A DNA stretch of 64,000 nucleotides, taken from positions 1-64,000 of the IMG/VR virus record IMGVR_UViG_3300017917_001739; one strand, given 5' to 3'. The notes under the pieces are model-generated. The model saw only the letters and a program-made list of their open reading frames with translations. It was not told the origin of the DNA and did no database searches. Origin of the DNA: a virus. This document shows, piece by piece, positions 1-8,278 of the stretch. A program made the translations under genes and the position numbers. Positions within the stretch are counted from its first letter, which is position 1. Each line of letters begins with the position of its first letter.

Positions 1-162
1 TATGATGCAGTAGTTTTGAATTTAGTTCCAAACAGCTGTGATCGTGAATGTAAGAAAAAACTATTTGAAGCAGAGATGGAAGAATCGATGCAACAAATGG
101 CTCGTAGTATTATGAGCGAAGTGTTATATCAAACAAAACAAATGACTAAGGAGAAACAATAA
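1..162 (+). CDS. Hypothetical protein, C-terminal part (gene starts before the window)
   Basis: An open frame runs from base 1 to a TAA at 160-162 and encodes the last 53 residues of a protein whose start is outside the window. The visible part is charged and helical and rich in Glu, Met and Gln, with no recognisable motif. Its stop overlaps the next ATG (TAATG), so the two genes are probably translationally coupled. Function unknown. Confidence 0.6.
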   Translation, partial: YDAVVLNLVPNSCDRECKKKLFEAEMEESMQQMARSIMSEVLYQTKQMTKEKQ

Positions 163-644
163 TGAACACCAAACGTTTTGGAAGACATTTAGAAAATCCC
201 AAAGTAAATGAAGAATCGTTTGAGAATAGAGAAAAAATGAGCACTCATAGAGAATGGGATTGGCAACCAAAAATTAAAATATCAAAATACACTAATTATA
301 AAACTGATTTAATCGGTGCGATTATATTTGCAATTATATTAGTATTACTTTTAACTTTTATGCCAAAATCTTCATATTCTTCTGAAAAACCAATTAAAGA
401 TGAAATTACAGAGTGGTACGAAAACACAACAATTTCTATTGCGAATGAAATAACTTCTTTAGGAAACTTTGTAGTTAATGTTCCTGATAAAATAGGAACT
501 GGATTATCTAATTTCTGGCAAGAAACAAAAACATATCAAATTGAAAGTTGGTCTAAAACAAGAGAAGAAAACCCACAAATATTTGACACTGTAAACAAAA
601 TTAAAGAATATTTTGTTCCAACTGTAGAAAGTAAAAAAGAATAA
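162..644 (+). CDS. Single-pass membrane protein, unknown function
   Basis: This 160-residue protein has about 48 polar residues, one strongly hydrophobic segment (about residues 49-68, ending LVLLLTFM), and a charged C-terminal domain of about 90 residues. That suggests an inner-membrane protein with one anchor. GGAG precedes the ATG. It opens a run of three coupled genes for envelope proteins. No family recognised. Confidence 0.7.
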   Translation: MNTKRFGRHLENPKVNEESFENREKMSTHREWDWQPKIKISKYTNYKTDLIGAIIFAIILVLLLTFMPKSSYSSEKPIKDEITEWYENTTISIANEITSLGNFVVNVPDKIGTGLSNFWQETKTYQIESWSKTREENPQIFDTVNKIKEYFVPTVESKKE

Positions 645-730
645 TGATATTAACTTATATATTTTTATTGTTCTTTTTTATTGCTGTAATTGGATTATGG
701 TTTATGATAATTTTTGATATGATTCAATAA
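644..730 (+). CDS. Membrane micro-protein (28 aa)
   Basis: The frame starts ATG-ATA-TTA and encodes 28 residues, almost all hydrophobic, so a single transmembrane helix is the only feature. Its ATG shares a base with the upstream stop and its TAA (728-730) overlaps the next ATG (TAATG at both ends). This exact coupling is the main reason to believe it is translated. Confidence 0.5.
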   Translation: MILTYIFLLFFFIAVIGLWFMIIFDMIQ

Positions 731-1095
731 TGAAAAAATCTTTAGTATTAGTTGCAAGTTTAACTCTATTATGTGCCACTAGCATGGCACAAATGAATTA
801 TTCTCGACAAATAACTGCCGAGAGTACTTGGATGGAGAAAATGGCTAATGCTAATGATGTAACATCAAACAAACGTATTCCAACAAATTCATGCATTTAT
901 GAAACTGAGACAAGTACTGTCGATGGCAAAATCATAAAGACGACTGAGCAAAAGAGGTGTCATGAAGAAATCCCAACAGGAGAGAAAAAAGATTCGGGAT
1001 TTAGTGAGTTCATAAGAACACCACTCGGCGAAACGTTAATCGTACTAGCTACTGTTGCTGTAATGCAACGTGTTGCTAATGCGAAAACGAGATAA
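730..1095 (+). CDS. Secreted or periplasmic protein, unknown function
   Basis: The 121-residue protein starts with a typical signal peptide (MKKSLVLVASLTLLCATSMA, probable cleavage before Q). The mature part has two Cys about 20 residues apart and a hydrophobic stretch near the C-terminus (LIVLATVAVM) that may act as a weak membrane anchor. It sits between the 28-aa membrane peptide and a lipoprotein gene, in a small cluster for the envelope. No family recognised. Confidence 0.65.
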   Translation: MKKSLVLVASLTLLCATSMAQMNYSRQITAESTWMEKMANANDVTSNKRIPTNSCIYETETSTVDGKIIKTTEQKRCHEEIPTGEKKDSGFSEFIRTPLGETLIVLATVAVMQRVANAKTR

Positions 1096-1112
1096 AGAAA
1101 GGAGGTATGAAA

Positions 1113-1565
1113 ATGAAAAAAATATTATTAATTGGTTCATTAATGTTTTTAGGAGCATGTGCTGGTAATCTTGATAAATTAAATCAGAAAACACAAATCG
1201 AAGGAAATGAAGATTTGATTAAAGCAGCATCTCTTATTTGTAATGAATATAAATCTACTGATTCAGTATTATATGGTTGCGGATCAGGTGTATCAAGTGA
1301 CTTAGAATTAAGTAAGTCGAAAGCAATACTACAAGCAAAAATATCAGTTGCTGACGTTATTTCTAACTCTTTAGTAAAAAATGAAACATTAACAACTAAA
1401 GAATCAACGAAAGACGGAGTATCAAGAGAATATAACTCGAGCGAAAAAAACCAAATATTTGAACAATCTTTGAACAGATATAAAGTTGTTTACGACAAAC
1501 AATTTACTGACCAAGGAAGATTCAGATCTTTCATAGTGATAGAGTATAAACTTAAATCGCTATAA
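1113..1565 (+). CDS. Lipoprotein resembling the LPP20 family
   Basis: The protein begins MKKILLIGSLMFLGACAGN, a signal peptide with lipobox LGAC, so Cys16 should be lipidated. I chose the ATG at 1113 over the in-frame ATG at 1107: the strong ribosome site AAAGGAGG (1098-1105) is only 1 nt from 1107 but 7 nt from 1113. The segment YGCGSGVSSDLELSKSKAI resembles the G-x-G...A-x-x-x-A core of LPP20-type lipoproteins. That assignment is from memory and moderate. A periplasmic or outer-membrane location is inferred. Confidence 0.65.
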   Translation: MKKILLIGSLMFLGACAGNLDKLNQKTQIEGNEDLIKAASLICNEYKSTDSVLYGCGSGVSSDLELSKSKAILQAKISVADVISNSLVKNETLTTKESTKDGVSREYNSSEKNQIFEQSLNRYKVVYDKQFTDQGRFRSFIVIEYKLKSL

Positions 1566-1567
1566 TC

Positions 1568-1596
1568 TTGCTTTGCAAGAAAAAAGGGAGTATAAT
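1568..1596 (+). promoter_or_regulatory. Sigma70-like promoter upstream of the 55-aa gene and uvsX
   Basis: TTGCTT (1568-1573), a 17-nt spacer that starts TGCAAG, and TATAAT (1591-1596). The same TnCAAG box right after the -35 hexamer recurs in seven other promoters of the window. Predicted start about 1603, upstream of the genes at 1628 and 1797. Confidence 0.7.
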
Positions 1597-1612
1597 ACTC
1601 TGTACTCCCTTT
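1583..1612. repeat. Perfect 10-bp inverted repeat overlapping the promoter -10 and start
   Basis: AAAGGGAGTA (1583-1592) and TACTCCCTTT (1603-1612) are perfect reverse complements with a 10-nt loop. The left arm runs into the -10 box and the right arm covers the predicted start. It could be an operator, or a hairpin at the end of the upstream lipoprotein gene. The T-tract after it is poor, so a terminator is less convincing. Confidence 0.6.
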
Positions 1613-1627
1613 AATAAAGGATATATT

Positions 1628-1795
1628 ATGAACATAGAACTATTAAAAAAACAATTAAAAGAATTAAAATACCAATTAGAATTTGAATCAAATTCAATAA
1701 AAATTAGAGAACTAGAAGAAGATATTTACGAAGTTGAAGATACAATATCAAAACTTGAAAAAGCAAATATATTACAACAACTAAGGAGTTATTAA
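1628..1795 (+). CDS. Small coiled-coil protein (55 aa)
   Basis: The start is the ATG at 1628, preceded by AAAGGA. An upstream TTG start at 1568 would put the promoter and inverted repeat inside the gene, so I rejected it. The protein is highly charged, with heptad-like Leu/Ile spacing, and should form one long helix. It lies just before uvsX on the same transcript. Function unknown. Confidence 0.6.
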   Translation: MNIELLKKQLKELKYQLEFESNSIKIRELEEDIYEVEDTISKLEKANILQQLRSY

Positions 1796-1796
1796 A

Positions 1797-2894
1797 ATGG
1801 CAGACTATTTAAAAGACGTAATTAAAAATATTAATAATGAATATGCTGGAACTGCTGATGGTGATATCGTAGGCGATAACACACAATTTATGGATACAGG
1901 ATCTTACGCATTTAATGCATTGTTAAGTGGTAGTATTTTTGGTGGTCTTCCAGGAAATAAAATAACTGCACTTGCAGGAGAAGCATCTACTGGTAAAACG
2001 TTTTTTGCATTGGGTATTTGTAAAACATTTCAAAAACTTGGTCCACAAGCTGGTGTGATTTATTTTGAAACAGAGGGTGCTATTACAAAAGAAATGCTTG
2101 CTGAAAGAGGTATAGATCCAAAAAGATTTGTACTAATTCCTGTTTCTACAGTTCAAGAATTTAGAACTCAAGCGATGAAAATATTAGATAATGTTTCTCA
2201 AGTACCAAAAGGATCAAGACATCCAGTATTATTTGTTCTAGATTCACTTGGCAATCTTTCAACTGAAAAAGAAGTAGCAGATACTTTAGAAGGAAAAGAT
2301 ACAAGAGATATGACAAGATCACAATTAATTCGTGGTGCTTTCAGAGTATTGGCTCTTAAATTATCTAAATTAGATATTCCAATGATAGTAACTAATCACA
2401 CTTATGATGTTATAGGTGCTTATGTGCCAACTAAAGAAATGGGTGGTGGTGGTGGATTAAAATATGCTGCAAGTACAATTGTGTATTTAAGCAAATCAAA
2501 AGATAAAGATGCAGATAAATCTGTCGTAGGAAATATTATAAAAGCAACATTACAAAAATCTAGATTTACAAGAGAATTTTTAAGAGTAGAATCTAAACTT
2601 TCTTTTGAAACAGGTCTAGATCGTTATCATGGATTGACTGATCTCGCAATTGAAGCTGGTATCTGGAAATCAGAGGGTGGACGTATTGATGTTGGAAGTA
2701 AAAAAGTATTCGGTAAAAATATATCTGAAAATCCTACTGAATTTTTTACTGATGATATATTAAAACAAATAGACGAATATACTCAAAAAACTTTTAAATA
2801 TGGCTCTTCCATTCCTGTATCTGAAAATGTAGCAGAAGTGCCAGAAGAAAAAGAAGAAAAAAAGAATGGAAAATCAAGACGATCTAAAGAATAA
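1797..2894 (+). CDS. uvsX: UvsX RecA-like recombinase
   Basis: UvsX is the T4-type RecA homologue. It coats single-stranded DNA and drives strand exchange for recombination-dependent replication and repair. This 365-residue protein has Walker A GEASTGKT at residues 61-68 and a Walker B-like strand VLFVLDS near residue 145. It also has the T4-type C-terminal part, and an acidic/basic low-complexity tail. AAGGAG precedes the ATG. It is followed, as in T4 relatives, by the replicative helicase gene with one small gene between. The tail overlaps the next gene by 29 nt and contains an A-AAA-AAG run that I judge not to be a frameshift site. Confidence 0.95.
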   Translation: MADYLKDVIKNINNEYAGTADGDIVGDNTQFMDTGSYAFNALLSGSIFGGLPGNKITALAGEASTGKTFFALGICKTFQKLGPQAGVIYFETEGAITKEMLAERGIDPKRFVLIPVSTVQEFRTQAMKILDNVSQVPKGSRHPVLFVLDSLGNLSTEKEVADTLEGKDTRDMTRSQLIRGAFRVLALKLSKLDIPMIVTNHTYDVIGAYVPTKEMGGGGGLKYAASTIVYLSKSKDKDADKSVVGNIIKATLQKSRFTREFLRVESKLSFETGLDRYHGLTDLAIEAGIWKSEGGRIDVGSKKVFGKNISENPTEFFTDDILKQIDEYTQKTFKYGSSIPVSENVAEVPEEKEEKKNGKSRRSKE

Positions 2895-3351
2895 TAATAT
2901 AAAACTCTTTCCTTTATTAGATCCTAATTCTTTTGAAAGCGAAGAGCATTATAATAAAGCAAGAGATGAATATCTTGCAACACTTCCTGCATCTATTCCT
3001 CCACATTTAATTCTAAAAGAAAAAGGTAAATGGGGTGGAACTAAAATACAATTTACATCTGGTGTGATGGAAAATGTAATTGTAAGTTTTGGACAAGTTA
3101 CATTTGTTCCAAAAGATGACGGCACTATTTCATTATCATATCAATACGACGTAGAAAATCTAGACCAAGAAAAATTAATTAAAATGGGAAGACCATTAAC
3201 ACAAGCTGAAATAGAAAAAATGCTTGGTGATTTTTTAATGGCAAGTATTGAAGATTCTTTGAAAAAAGGAAATATACTTTTTAGAGGTGGATTAGAAGAA
3301 ATGGAGAAATATGCGCATAGAGACAACGATTTTAAAGAATCTAATACATAA
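2866..3351 (+). CDS. Unknown protein between uvsX and gene 41
   Basis: This 161-residue protein overlaps uvsX by 29 nt and the helicase gene by 41 nt, so it is probably co-translated with replication proteins. It is soluble and acidic with no signal peptide. A central WGGTKIQFTSGVMENVIVSF segment predicts beta-structure, and the C-terminal half is helical. Position suggests a replication accessory role, but I recognise no family. Confidence 0.7.
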   Translation: MENQDDLKNNNIKLFPLLDPNSFESEEHYNKARDEYLATLPASIPPHLILKEKGKWGGTKIQFTSGVMENVIVSFGQVTFVPKDDGTISLSYQYDVENLDQEKLIKMGRPLTQAEIEKMLGDFLMASIEDSLKKGNILFRGGLEEMEKYAHRDNDFKESNT

Positions 3352-4705
3352 CGAAGATTATTGTAGAAAAGTAATACCTTTTATTAAAACTGAATATTTT
3401 TCAGATAATATAGAAAAAGCTATTGCTGGCGAATTTATAGCATTCTTTGCAAAATATAATAAACCTGCAACTATTGAAATTCTAAACGTAGAATTAAACA
3501 ATAATAAATCTCTTTTTGAAAAAGACTTTCAACAAGCACAAGCACTCCTACAAACATTAAAACCTGAAGAAACTAATCAAAAATGGTTAGTAGATGAAAC
3601 TGAAAAATTCTGTAAAAATAAAGCTGTTTATAATTCAATTATGGACAGTATTAAAATTATAGATGGTCGTGATAAAATAAGAAAACAAGATAGCATACCA
3701 TCTTTATTATCAGAAGCATTAAGTGTTTCTTTTGATAAATCAGTTGGACATGATTATATAGAAGATTATGAAGAACGATTTGATTTTTATACACGAGTTG
3801 AAGAAAAAATTCCTTTCGATTTAGATTTATTCAATACCATTACACGTGGAGGACTTAGCAATAAAACATTGACTGTTGCTCTTGCTGGTACTGGTGTTGG
3901 TAAATCTTTATTCATGTGTCATAATGCTGCAACTAATTTAATGAATGGATTAAATGTTCTTTATATAACACTTGAGATGGCTGAAGAACGTATTGCTGAA
4001 CGTATAGACGCAAATCTATTAAATATAACATTTGACGAGTTAAAGACTGTAGATAGAGAAAGTTATAAACGTAAAATTGACAAAATTAAATTTAAAACTC
4101 GTGGCAAATTAATCGTAAAAGAATATCCTACTGCAACTGCTCATGTTGGGCATTTTCGTTCATTACTTGAAGAGTTAGCAATTAAAAGAAATTTTACACC
4201 AGATATTATCTATGTTGATTATTTGAATATATGTACATCTGTAAGACTTAAATCTAATGGCAATTTTAATTCATATACAATTATTAAGAGTATTGCTGAA
4301 GAATTAAGAGGATTAGCAGTTGAGTATAATCTTCCAGTTGTAACAGCAACTCAAACAACTAGATCTGGTTTTACAAATACTGATGTTGGATTAGAAGATA
4401 CTTCTGAGTCTTTTGGTCTTCCAGCAACAGCTGATTTTATGTTTGCACTTATTTCTACTGAAGAACTACTTAGTCTTGGACAGATGATGGTGAAACAATT
4501 AAAAAATCGTTATAATGATCCAAACTATTATAAAAGATTTGTAATTGGTGTTGATAGATCTAAAATGAAATTATATAATGTTGAAATGTCTGCTCAAAAA
4601 AATATATCTGACAGTGGGCAAAAATTTAATGATGATAAACCTATATTCGACAAGAGCGCAATTGGTGAGCGAATCTTGCAAGAAAAGCCATTTAATTTTG
4701 AATAA
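3311..4705 (+). CDS. 41: Replicative DNA helicase, T4 gp41 / DnaB family
   Basis: gp41 is the hexameric 5'-3' helicase of the T4 replisome and works with primase gp61, encoded here at 25.8 kb. This protein has 464 residues, close to T4 gp41. The N-terminal domain (about 1-150) is helical. The RecA-like domain has Walker A GTGVGKS at residues 193-199, the DnaB-type TLEMAEERIAERIDANLL segment, Walker B DIIYVDYLNIC, and a TQTTRSG segment typical of DnaB motif 4. The start MRIETTILKN fits the N-terminus of T4 gp41. Confidence 0.93.
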   Translation: MRIETTILKNLIHNEDYCRKVIPFIKTEYFSDNIEKAIAGEFIAFFAKYNKPATIEILNVELNNNKSLFEKDFQQAQALLQTLKPEETNQKWLVDETEKFCKNKAVYNSIMDSIKIIDGRDKIRKQDSIPSLLSEALSVSFDKSVGHDYIEDYEERFDFYTRVEEKIPFDLDLFNTITRGGLSNKTLTVALAGTGVGKSLFMCHNAATNLMNGLNVLYITLEMAEERIAERIDANLLNITFDELKTVDRESYKRKIDKIKFKTRGKLIVKEYPTATAHVGHFRSLLEELAIKRNFTPDIIYVDYLNICTSVRLKSNGNFNSYTIIKSIAEELRGLAVEYNLPVVTATQTTRSGFTNTDVGLEDTSESFGLPATADFMFALISTEELLSLGQMMVKQLKNRYNDPNYYKRFVIGVDRSKMKLYNVEMSAQKNISDSGQKFNDDKPIFDKSAIGERILQEKPFNFE

Positions 4706-4741
4706 AAGACGAAATTGGAACACAATTTAAAGATATATAAT

Positions 4742-4770
4742 TTGCGTTGCAAGATTAAATATATTATAAT
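4742..4770 (+). promoter_or_regulatory. Sigma70-like promoter of the base-modification module
   Basis: TTGCGT (4742-4747), a 17-nt spacer starting TGCAAG, and TATAAT (4765-4770). Predicted start about 4777. The following ATG at 4788 has a good ribosome site (TTGGAG). It drives the TET-like, glycosyltransferase, phosphatase and HxD-protein genes. Confidence 0.7.
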
Positions 4771-4787
4771 ATGATTGGAGAATAAAA

Positions 4788-6083
4788 ATGGAAACTAAAA
4801 TATTAAATGCTAAAACTAAATTAGATTGCGAACACCTATTAGGAAAATTCGTAGATGAATCTAACTACGACACATTAGTAACATATGATGCAGATTTCTA
4901 TGCACCTACAATTGATGGTATCAATTCAGAAAAAAATATAATCTTTAAATTTCGTAAAAATTATTTCACTAAAGAACAACAATCAACTGCATATGCTGGA
5001 TTAAGAGAAGCAGCAATTGAAACTCAAAATCGTGGTATGGCAGCAGGTCCAAAATCTTCTAAATTAGGAAGTCGTGACTGGGTAACTGAATATCAAGAAG
5101 AAATGCTTGATAAATTGATGAACTTTAAATCAAATTTAGATGGAACACACCCAATTGATGAAGTAAACAAAAAATATAAATCTAAAAATAAAGCTGAAGT
5201 TTCTCCAAGAGGAAACGTTTGGTTGATTAATAAAGTTACTGACGAAGGATTTGTATTTGAAAACTGGCTTGATGAAGTGCGTTCTATGTCACAAGAAGAT
5301 GCTATTAAAGAAGCAACTCGTGTAAAAACTAAATTAACATCTACAACCACTTATGCTAATGCTGTATTTTCAGGTATTGCTGGTTATTTCGATAGATATC
5401 CACGTATTCCTTATGGTCGTGCAACTGCATTTACAGAAAAAAATCCTGAGAAATTTGCTATGGGATTTCCTTTTCTACAAGCATTATCGTCTGGATTTGA
5501 AAAGTTATTACCAGAAAGATTTGCAAAACAAAAGGAAGCATGTAATAAATTAGATAGTAAATTCGTAATTCCAGGAACTGTATTTACTACAATGACTGTA
5601 AATAAAACATTTAGAACTGCTGCTCATAGAGATGCTGGCGATTTAAATGAAGGATTTAGTAATTTAACAGTTGTATCGAATAATGGTAAATATACAGGTG
5701 GTTATCTAGTATTTCCAGAATATCGTGTTGCTGTTGATGTTCGTCCAGGAGATTTATTATTAGTGAATAATCACGAGGGTATTCATGGAAATACTGAAAT
5801 GAAAGCTGAAGCTGATTGTGAACGTATTTCATTCGTGTGTTATTTTAGAGAAAAAATGCTAGAACTTGGCTCATGGAACTATGAGATGACAAGAAAAAAT
5901 TATGTCGAAGATCGTAGAAAGAATAAAAACCATCCATTACAAAGAGAATTATGGAATGGTGTGAGCGAAGGAATGTGGGATCAAGAAGAGTGGTACAATT
6001 ATCTTGAGTCTAGATTGGGTGAAGAAATATTAATTAAATATCATCCTGAGTCACGTAAATCGTCGTTAGAATCATTCTTTTAA
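4788..6083 (+). CDS. TET/JBP-type 2OG-Fe(II) dioxygenase, probable DNA base hydroxylase
   Basis: Members of the TET/JBP family hydroxylate 5-methylcytosine (TET) or thymine (JBP) in DNA, using 2-oxoglutarate and Fe(II). This 431-residue protein has the full catalytic set: iron ligands H280 and D282 (AAHRDAGD), then GGYLVFPEYRVAVDVRPGD, iron ligand H333 (EGIHGN) and R346, placed to bind 2-oxoglutarate. The FPEY-V-RPGD block is a hallmark of TET/JBP proteins rather than other 2OG enzymes. A helical N-terminal part of about 200 residues and a C-terminal tail of 80 residues flank the core. The glycosyltransferase gene begins 4 nt downstream, so hydroxylation followed by glycosylation is the natural model. 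No C5-methyltransferase is visible in the window. Confidence 0.82.
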   Translation: METKILNAKTKLDCEHLLGKFVDESNYDTLVTYDADFYAPTIDGINSEKNIIFKFRKNYFTKEQQSTAYAGLREAAIETQNRGMAAGPKSSKLGSRDWVTEYQEEMLDKLMNFKSNLDGTHPIDEVNKKYKSKNKAEVSPRGNVWLINKVTDEGFVFENWLDEVRSMSQEDAIKEATRVKTKLTSTTTYANAVFSGIAGYFDRYPRIPYGRATAFTEKNPEKFAMGFPFLQALSSGFEKLLPERFAKQKEACNKLDSKFVIPGTVFTTMTVNKTFRTAAHRDAGDLNEGFSNLTVVSNNGKYTGGYLVFPEYRVAVDVRPGDLLLVNNHEGIHGNTEMKAEADCERISFVCYFREKMLELGSWNYEMTRKNYVEDRRKNKNHPLQRELWNGVSEGMWDQEEWYNYLESRLGEEILIKYHPESRKSSLESFF

Positions 6084-6087
6084 TCCT

Positions 6088-7092
6088 ATGTCTCTCCATG
6101 AATTTTTAGGAGAAGATAGACTTCTTGAATGGTATTATTCAGCCAATGCAAAAAACACAGGTCTGAAAATAGGATATCGTAGAGTATCTGGCAAAATAGG
6201 TCTTACAAATAACGAATCTGGTATTCGTGGTGCTTGGGTAGAAAAACGCATAGCACTTTTTAAAAATCTACTTTCTTCAAATTATCAAATAATTCCTTTA
6301 TCAACTCCGACAGAAGCAACCTATGCTGACGGATTTACATCTTTTGATTCATATACTCACTGTAATGTTCTTATACTAGAGTTTGGTGGAACGAATATAC
6401 AATTCTATAAAAAAGATTGGGATAAAACAATCGAAATAATCAATTCACATTCAGGTAGAATTATTTTTATTAATGACGATCCAGATCTTCCATTTCTTTG
6501 GGATCTATTACCAAATGAAAAATGGTCTAGATGGACTATTGCTGCAAATGCAACTAATCCAACTGAAGTTTCTAAAATACTTAAATGTCCACCTGATTGT
6601 AGGATTGTAGATTTACCAATGGCAAACGGAATGCAATTTGCTGAATTTTCAAATGGTTCAATTGATAAATGCGTATATATTGGTAGACCAAATGGAAGAA
6701 CAAAATATTTTAAAGAATTTTTAAAATCACCTTACTTAGAGATAGCAGGAAAACCAAAAGAATGGGATGGTTATAATGCAAATGTAATTGAAAATCCTCA
6801 ACAAAAAGATAGAAGAAATTTTTATAGAAATTATAAAGGTTGTTTAACAGTTTATGATAATAAACATAAAGAAGCAGGTTGGAGAACAGGTCGTGCCTTT
6901 CATGCTCTTTATGCAGGCATTCCTGTTTGTGCTCCTCGAGGAAATGATGGATTGTTATGGACTTTCCCAGTAGAAACTGCTGAAGATTTAAATAAATTTG
7001 TTTCTCTTTCAGCAGAAAAAAGAAAACTAATTTGGGAAAAACAAAAATCAATAGTCGACTACGAAACCAATATAGATCCAATATTATTATGA
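6088..7092 (+). CDS. GT-B-like glycosyltransferase, probably acting on hydroxylated DNA bases
   Basis: This 334-residue protein has the order of segments expected of T4 beta-glucosyltransferase and related GT-B enzymes. There is an N-terminal Rossmann half (VLILEFGGTNIQFY, IIFINDDPDLPF), a linker, then VYIGRPNGRTKYFKEFL and a C-terminal donor-binding-like half ending AFHALYAGIPVCAPRGNDG. Recognition is by architecture, not by a close match. It starts 4 nt after the TET-like gene and overlaps the HAD gene by 4 nt. I infer sugar transfer to hydroxymethyl-pyrimidine. A cell-surface or nucleotide target remains possible. Confidence 0.6.
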   Translation: MSLHEFLGEDRLLEWYYSANAKNTGLKIGYRRVSGKIGLTNNESGIRGAWVEKRIALFKNLLSSNYQIIPLSTPTEATYADGFTSFDSYTHCNVLILEFGGTNIQFYKKDWDKTIEIINSHSGRIIFINDDPDLPFLWDLLPNEKWSRWTIAANATNPTEVSKILKCPPDCRIVDLPMANGMQFAEFSNGSIDKCVYIGRPNGRTKYFKEFLKSPYLEIAGKPKEWDGYNANVIENPQQKDRRNFYRNYKGCLTVYDNKHKEAGWRTGRAFHALYAGIPVCAPRGNDGLLWTFPVETAEDLNKFVSLSAEKRKLIWEKQKSIVDYETNIDPILL

Positions 7093-7538
7093 TAGTTACT
7101 TACGATATGGATGGGGTTCTTGCTTTAAATCCACCACCAAATATAAAAAAATGGGGGCATATGAATGGTGCTGAAAGAAATGCAAGAAAGGAATTTTTAT
7201 ATGACTGGTATGAAAATGCTGAGTTGTTATTTAATCCTCCTGAAGAAAAATTCCATGTAATTTCTGCAAGAAAAAAAGACCAACGAACATGGGAAATAAC
7301 AAGTAACTGGTTGAATAAATATTTTCCGAATAGAATATTATCTATTAATCTTTTAAATACTTCAAGAACTGTGAAGAACGTTGTAGACTTTAAATCATCG
7401 ATTATTAATCATATTAATTCGATGGCTCATACAGAAGATAATGTAAGAGTATTAAAAGGACTAAAAAAATTGTGTCCAGAAACTAAATTATATTTCTGGG
7501 AAAAAGGAATGACTAATCCAATCATATTTCATGGCTAA
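7089..7538 (+). CDS. HAD-superfamily phosphatase-like protein
   Basis: The start is the ATG at 7089, which overlaps the previous stop (ATGA). An upstream in-frame start lies inside the glycosyltransferase gene. The N-terminus TYDMDGVLAL is the HAD catalytic motif DxDGV (Asp at residues 6 and 8), and VISARKKDQRTWEIT fits motif 2. At 149 residues it is a capless HAD. Its place in the TET/glycosyltransferase cluster suggests a nucleotide, polynucleotide or sugar phosphate substrate, but nothing in the sequence decides this. Confidence 0.65.
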   Translation: MIVTYDMDGVLALNPPPNIKKWGHMNGAERNARKEFLYDWYENAELLFNPPEEKFHVISARKKDQRTWEITSNWLNKYFPNRILSINLLNTSRTVKNVVDFKSSIINHINSMAHTEDNVRVLKGLKKLCPETKLYFWEKGMTNPIIFHG

Positions 7539-8127
7539 AAATTACTTTCATTTAAATATTCCTGGAATCACTTCACCATTAAATGAAGAAGGACAAATTT
7601 GGTTTAATAAACTTGGTCCTTGCTTTATTACAGTGCCGAAAGAATATTATAACCCAAAACTAATTTCGTGGGCAGAATCTCATGGATTAATGTATTGGGA
7701 TGCTGAAGTCTTTTCATTTCCTGCAAATTACTTTATGGAAATACATGTAGATGCAACTGAATTTAGTAATAAATGTAAATTAAATTGGGCATATTCAGAT
7801 AGTGAACATTATAATGTTTGGTATAAACCAAAATCTAATTGGGTTCCGAAAGCAACTGATGGAGAACAAGATGATGGTAAATATGATGATTATAGTTATT
7901 CATTTTTACCTGAAGAAGTTACTGAAGTTGAAAGATGTACTGTTCGAACACCAACATGTATTGTAAGTGGACAACCCCATAATGTAATTACTACTAATTC
8001 TCCAAGAAAAGCAATATCAGTATCTTTATACCCACTCGGATCGAATCCACCAACACTCCCAAAAGATTGGGGAATATCAATTGAAACTATGCGCGAAACT
8101 TTAAAAAATTATGTTGTCGAATATTAA
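7531..8127 (+). CDS. Family A oxygenase-like protein (HxD...H...R), member A0
   Basis: This 198-residue protein is a paralogue of the six tandem genes at 44-48 kb. It has H72-x-D74 (MEIHVDATEF), the LNWAYSDSE strand, H150 (GQPHNV) and R159, the spacing of a double-stranded beta-helix 2OG/Fe(II) enzyme. The PH-N-x-x-x-R pattern resembles aspartyl/asparaginyl beta-hydroxylases. It overlaps the HAD gene by 8 nt, so a copy of the large family belongs to the base-modification transcript. Substrate unknown. Confidence 0.6.
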   Translation: MAKNYFHLNIPGITSPLNEEGQIWFNKLGPCFITVPKEYYNPKLISWAESHGLMYWDAEVFSFPANYFMEIHVDATEFSNKCKLNWAYSDSEHYNVWYKPKSNWVPKATDGEQDDGKYDDYSYSFLPEEVTEVERCTVRTPTCIVSGQPHNVITTNSPRKAISVSLYPLGSNPPTLPKDWGISIETMRETLKNYVVEY

Positions 8128-8278
8128 ATCATTATTACTTTTATTATATACATTTTTTTGCACTATATTAATTACAATTAGTCTTACTATAATTGCAATT
8201 GTTTGTTTATTTTTAGTTATTATTGTTGATTTTATTTACAGATTTATTTCTTGGATATTTACTTCCACTAAAAAGTAG
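8111..8278 (+). CDS. Small membrane protein (55 aa)
   Basis: The ATG at 8111 overlaps the end of the previous gene by 17 nt. Nearly the whole 55-residue chain is hydrophobic, with one long or two short transmembrane helices, and it ends with the basic TSTKK. A putative promoter lies in its 3' end. Function unknown. Confidence 0.5.
   Translation: MLSNIKSLLLLLYTFFCTILITISLTIIAIVCLFLVIIVDFIYRFISWIFTSTKK

Noticed and set aside
1568-1627. Upstream TTG start for the 55-aa gene
   Set aside because: It would place a promoter and a perfect inverted repeat in the coding region. The ATG at 1628 has a ribosome site.
2850-2894. A-AAA-AAG run near the end of uvsX as a frameshift site
   Set aside because: The -1 frame stops after eight codons and gives no meaningful extension. 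The next gene is in the +1 frame with its own ATG.
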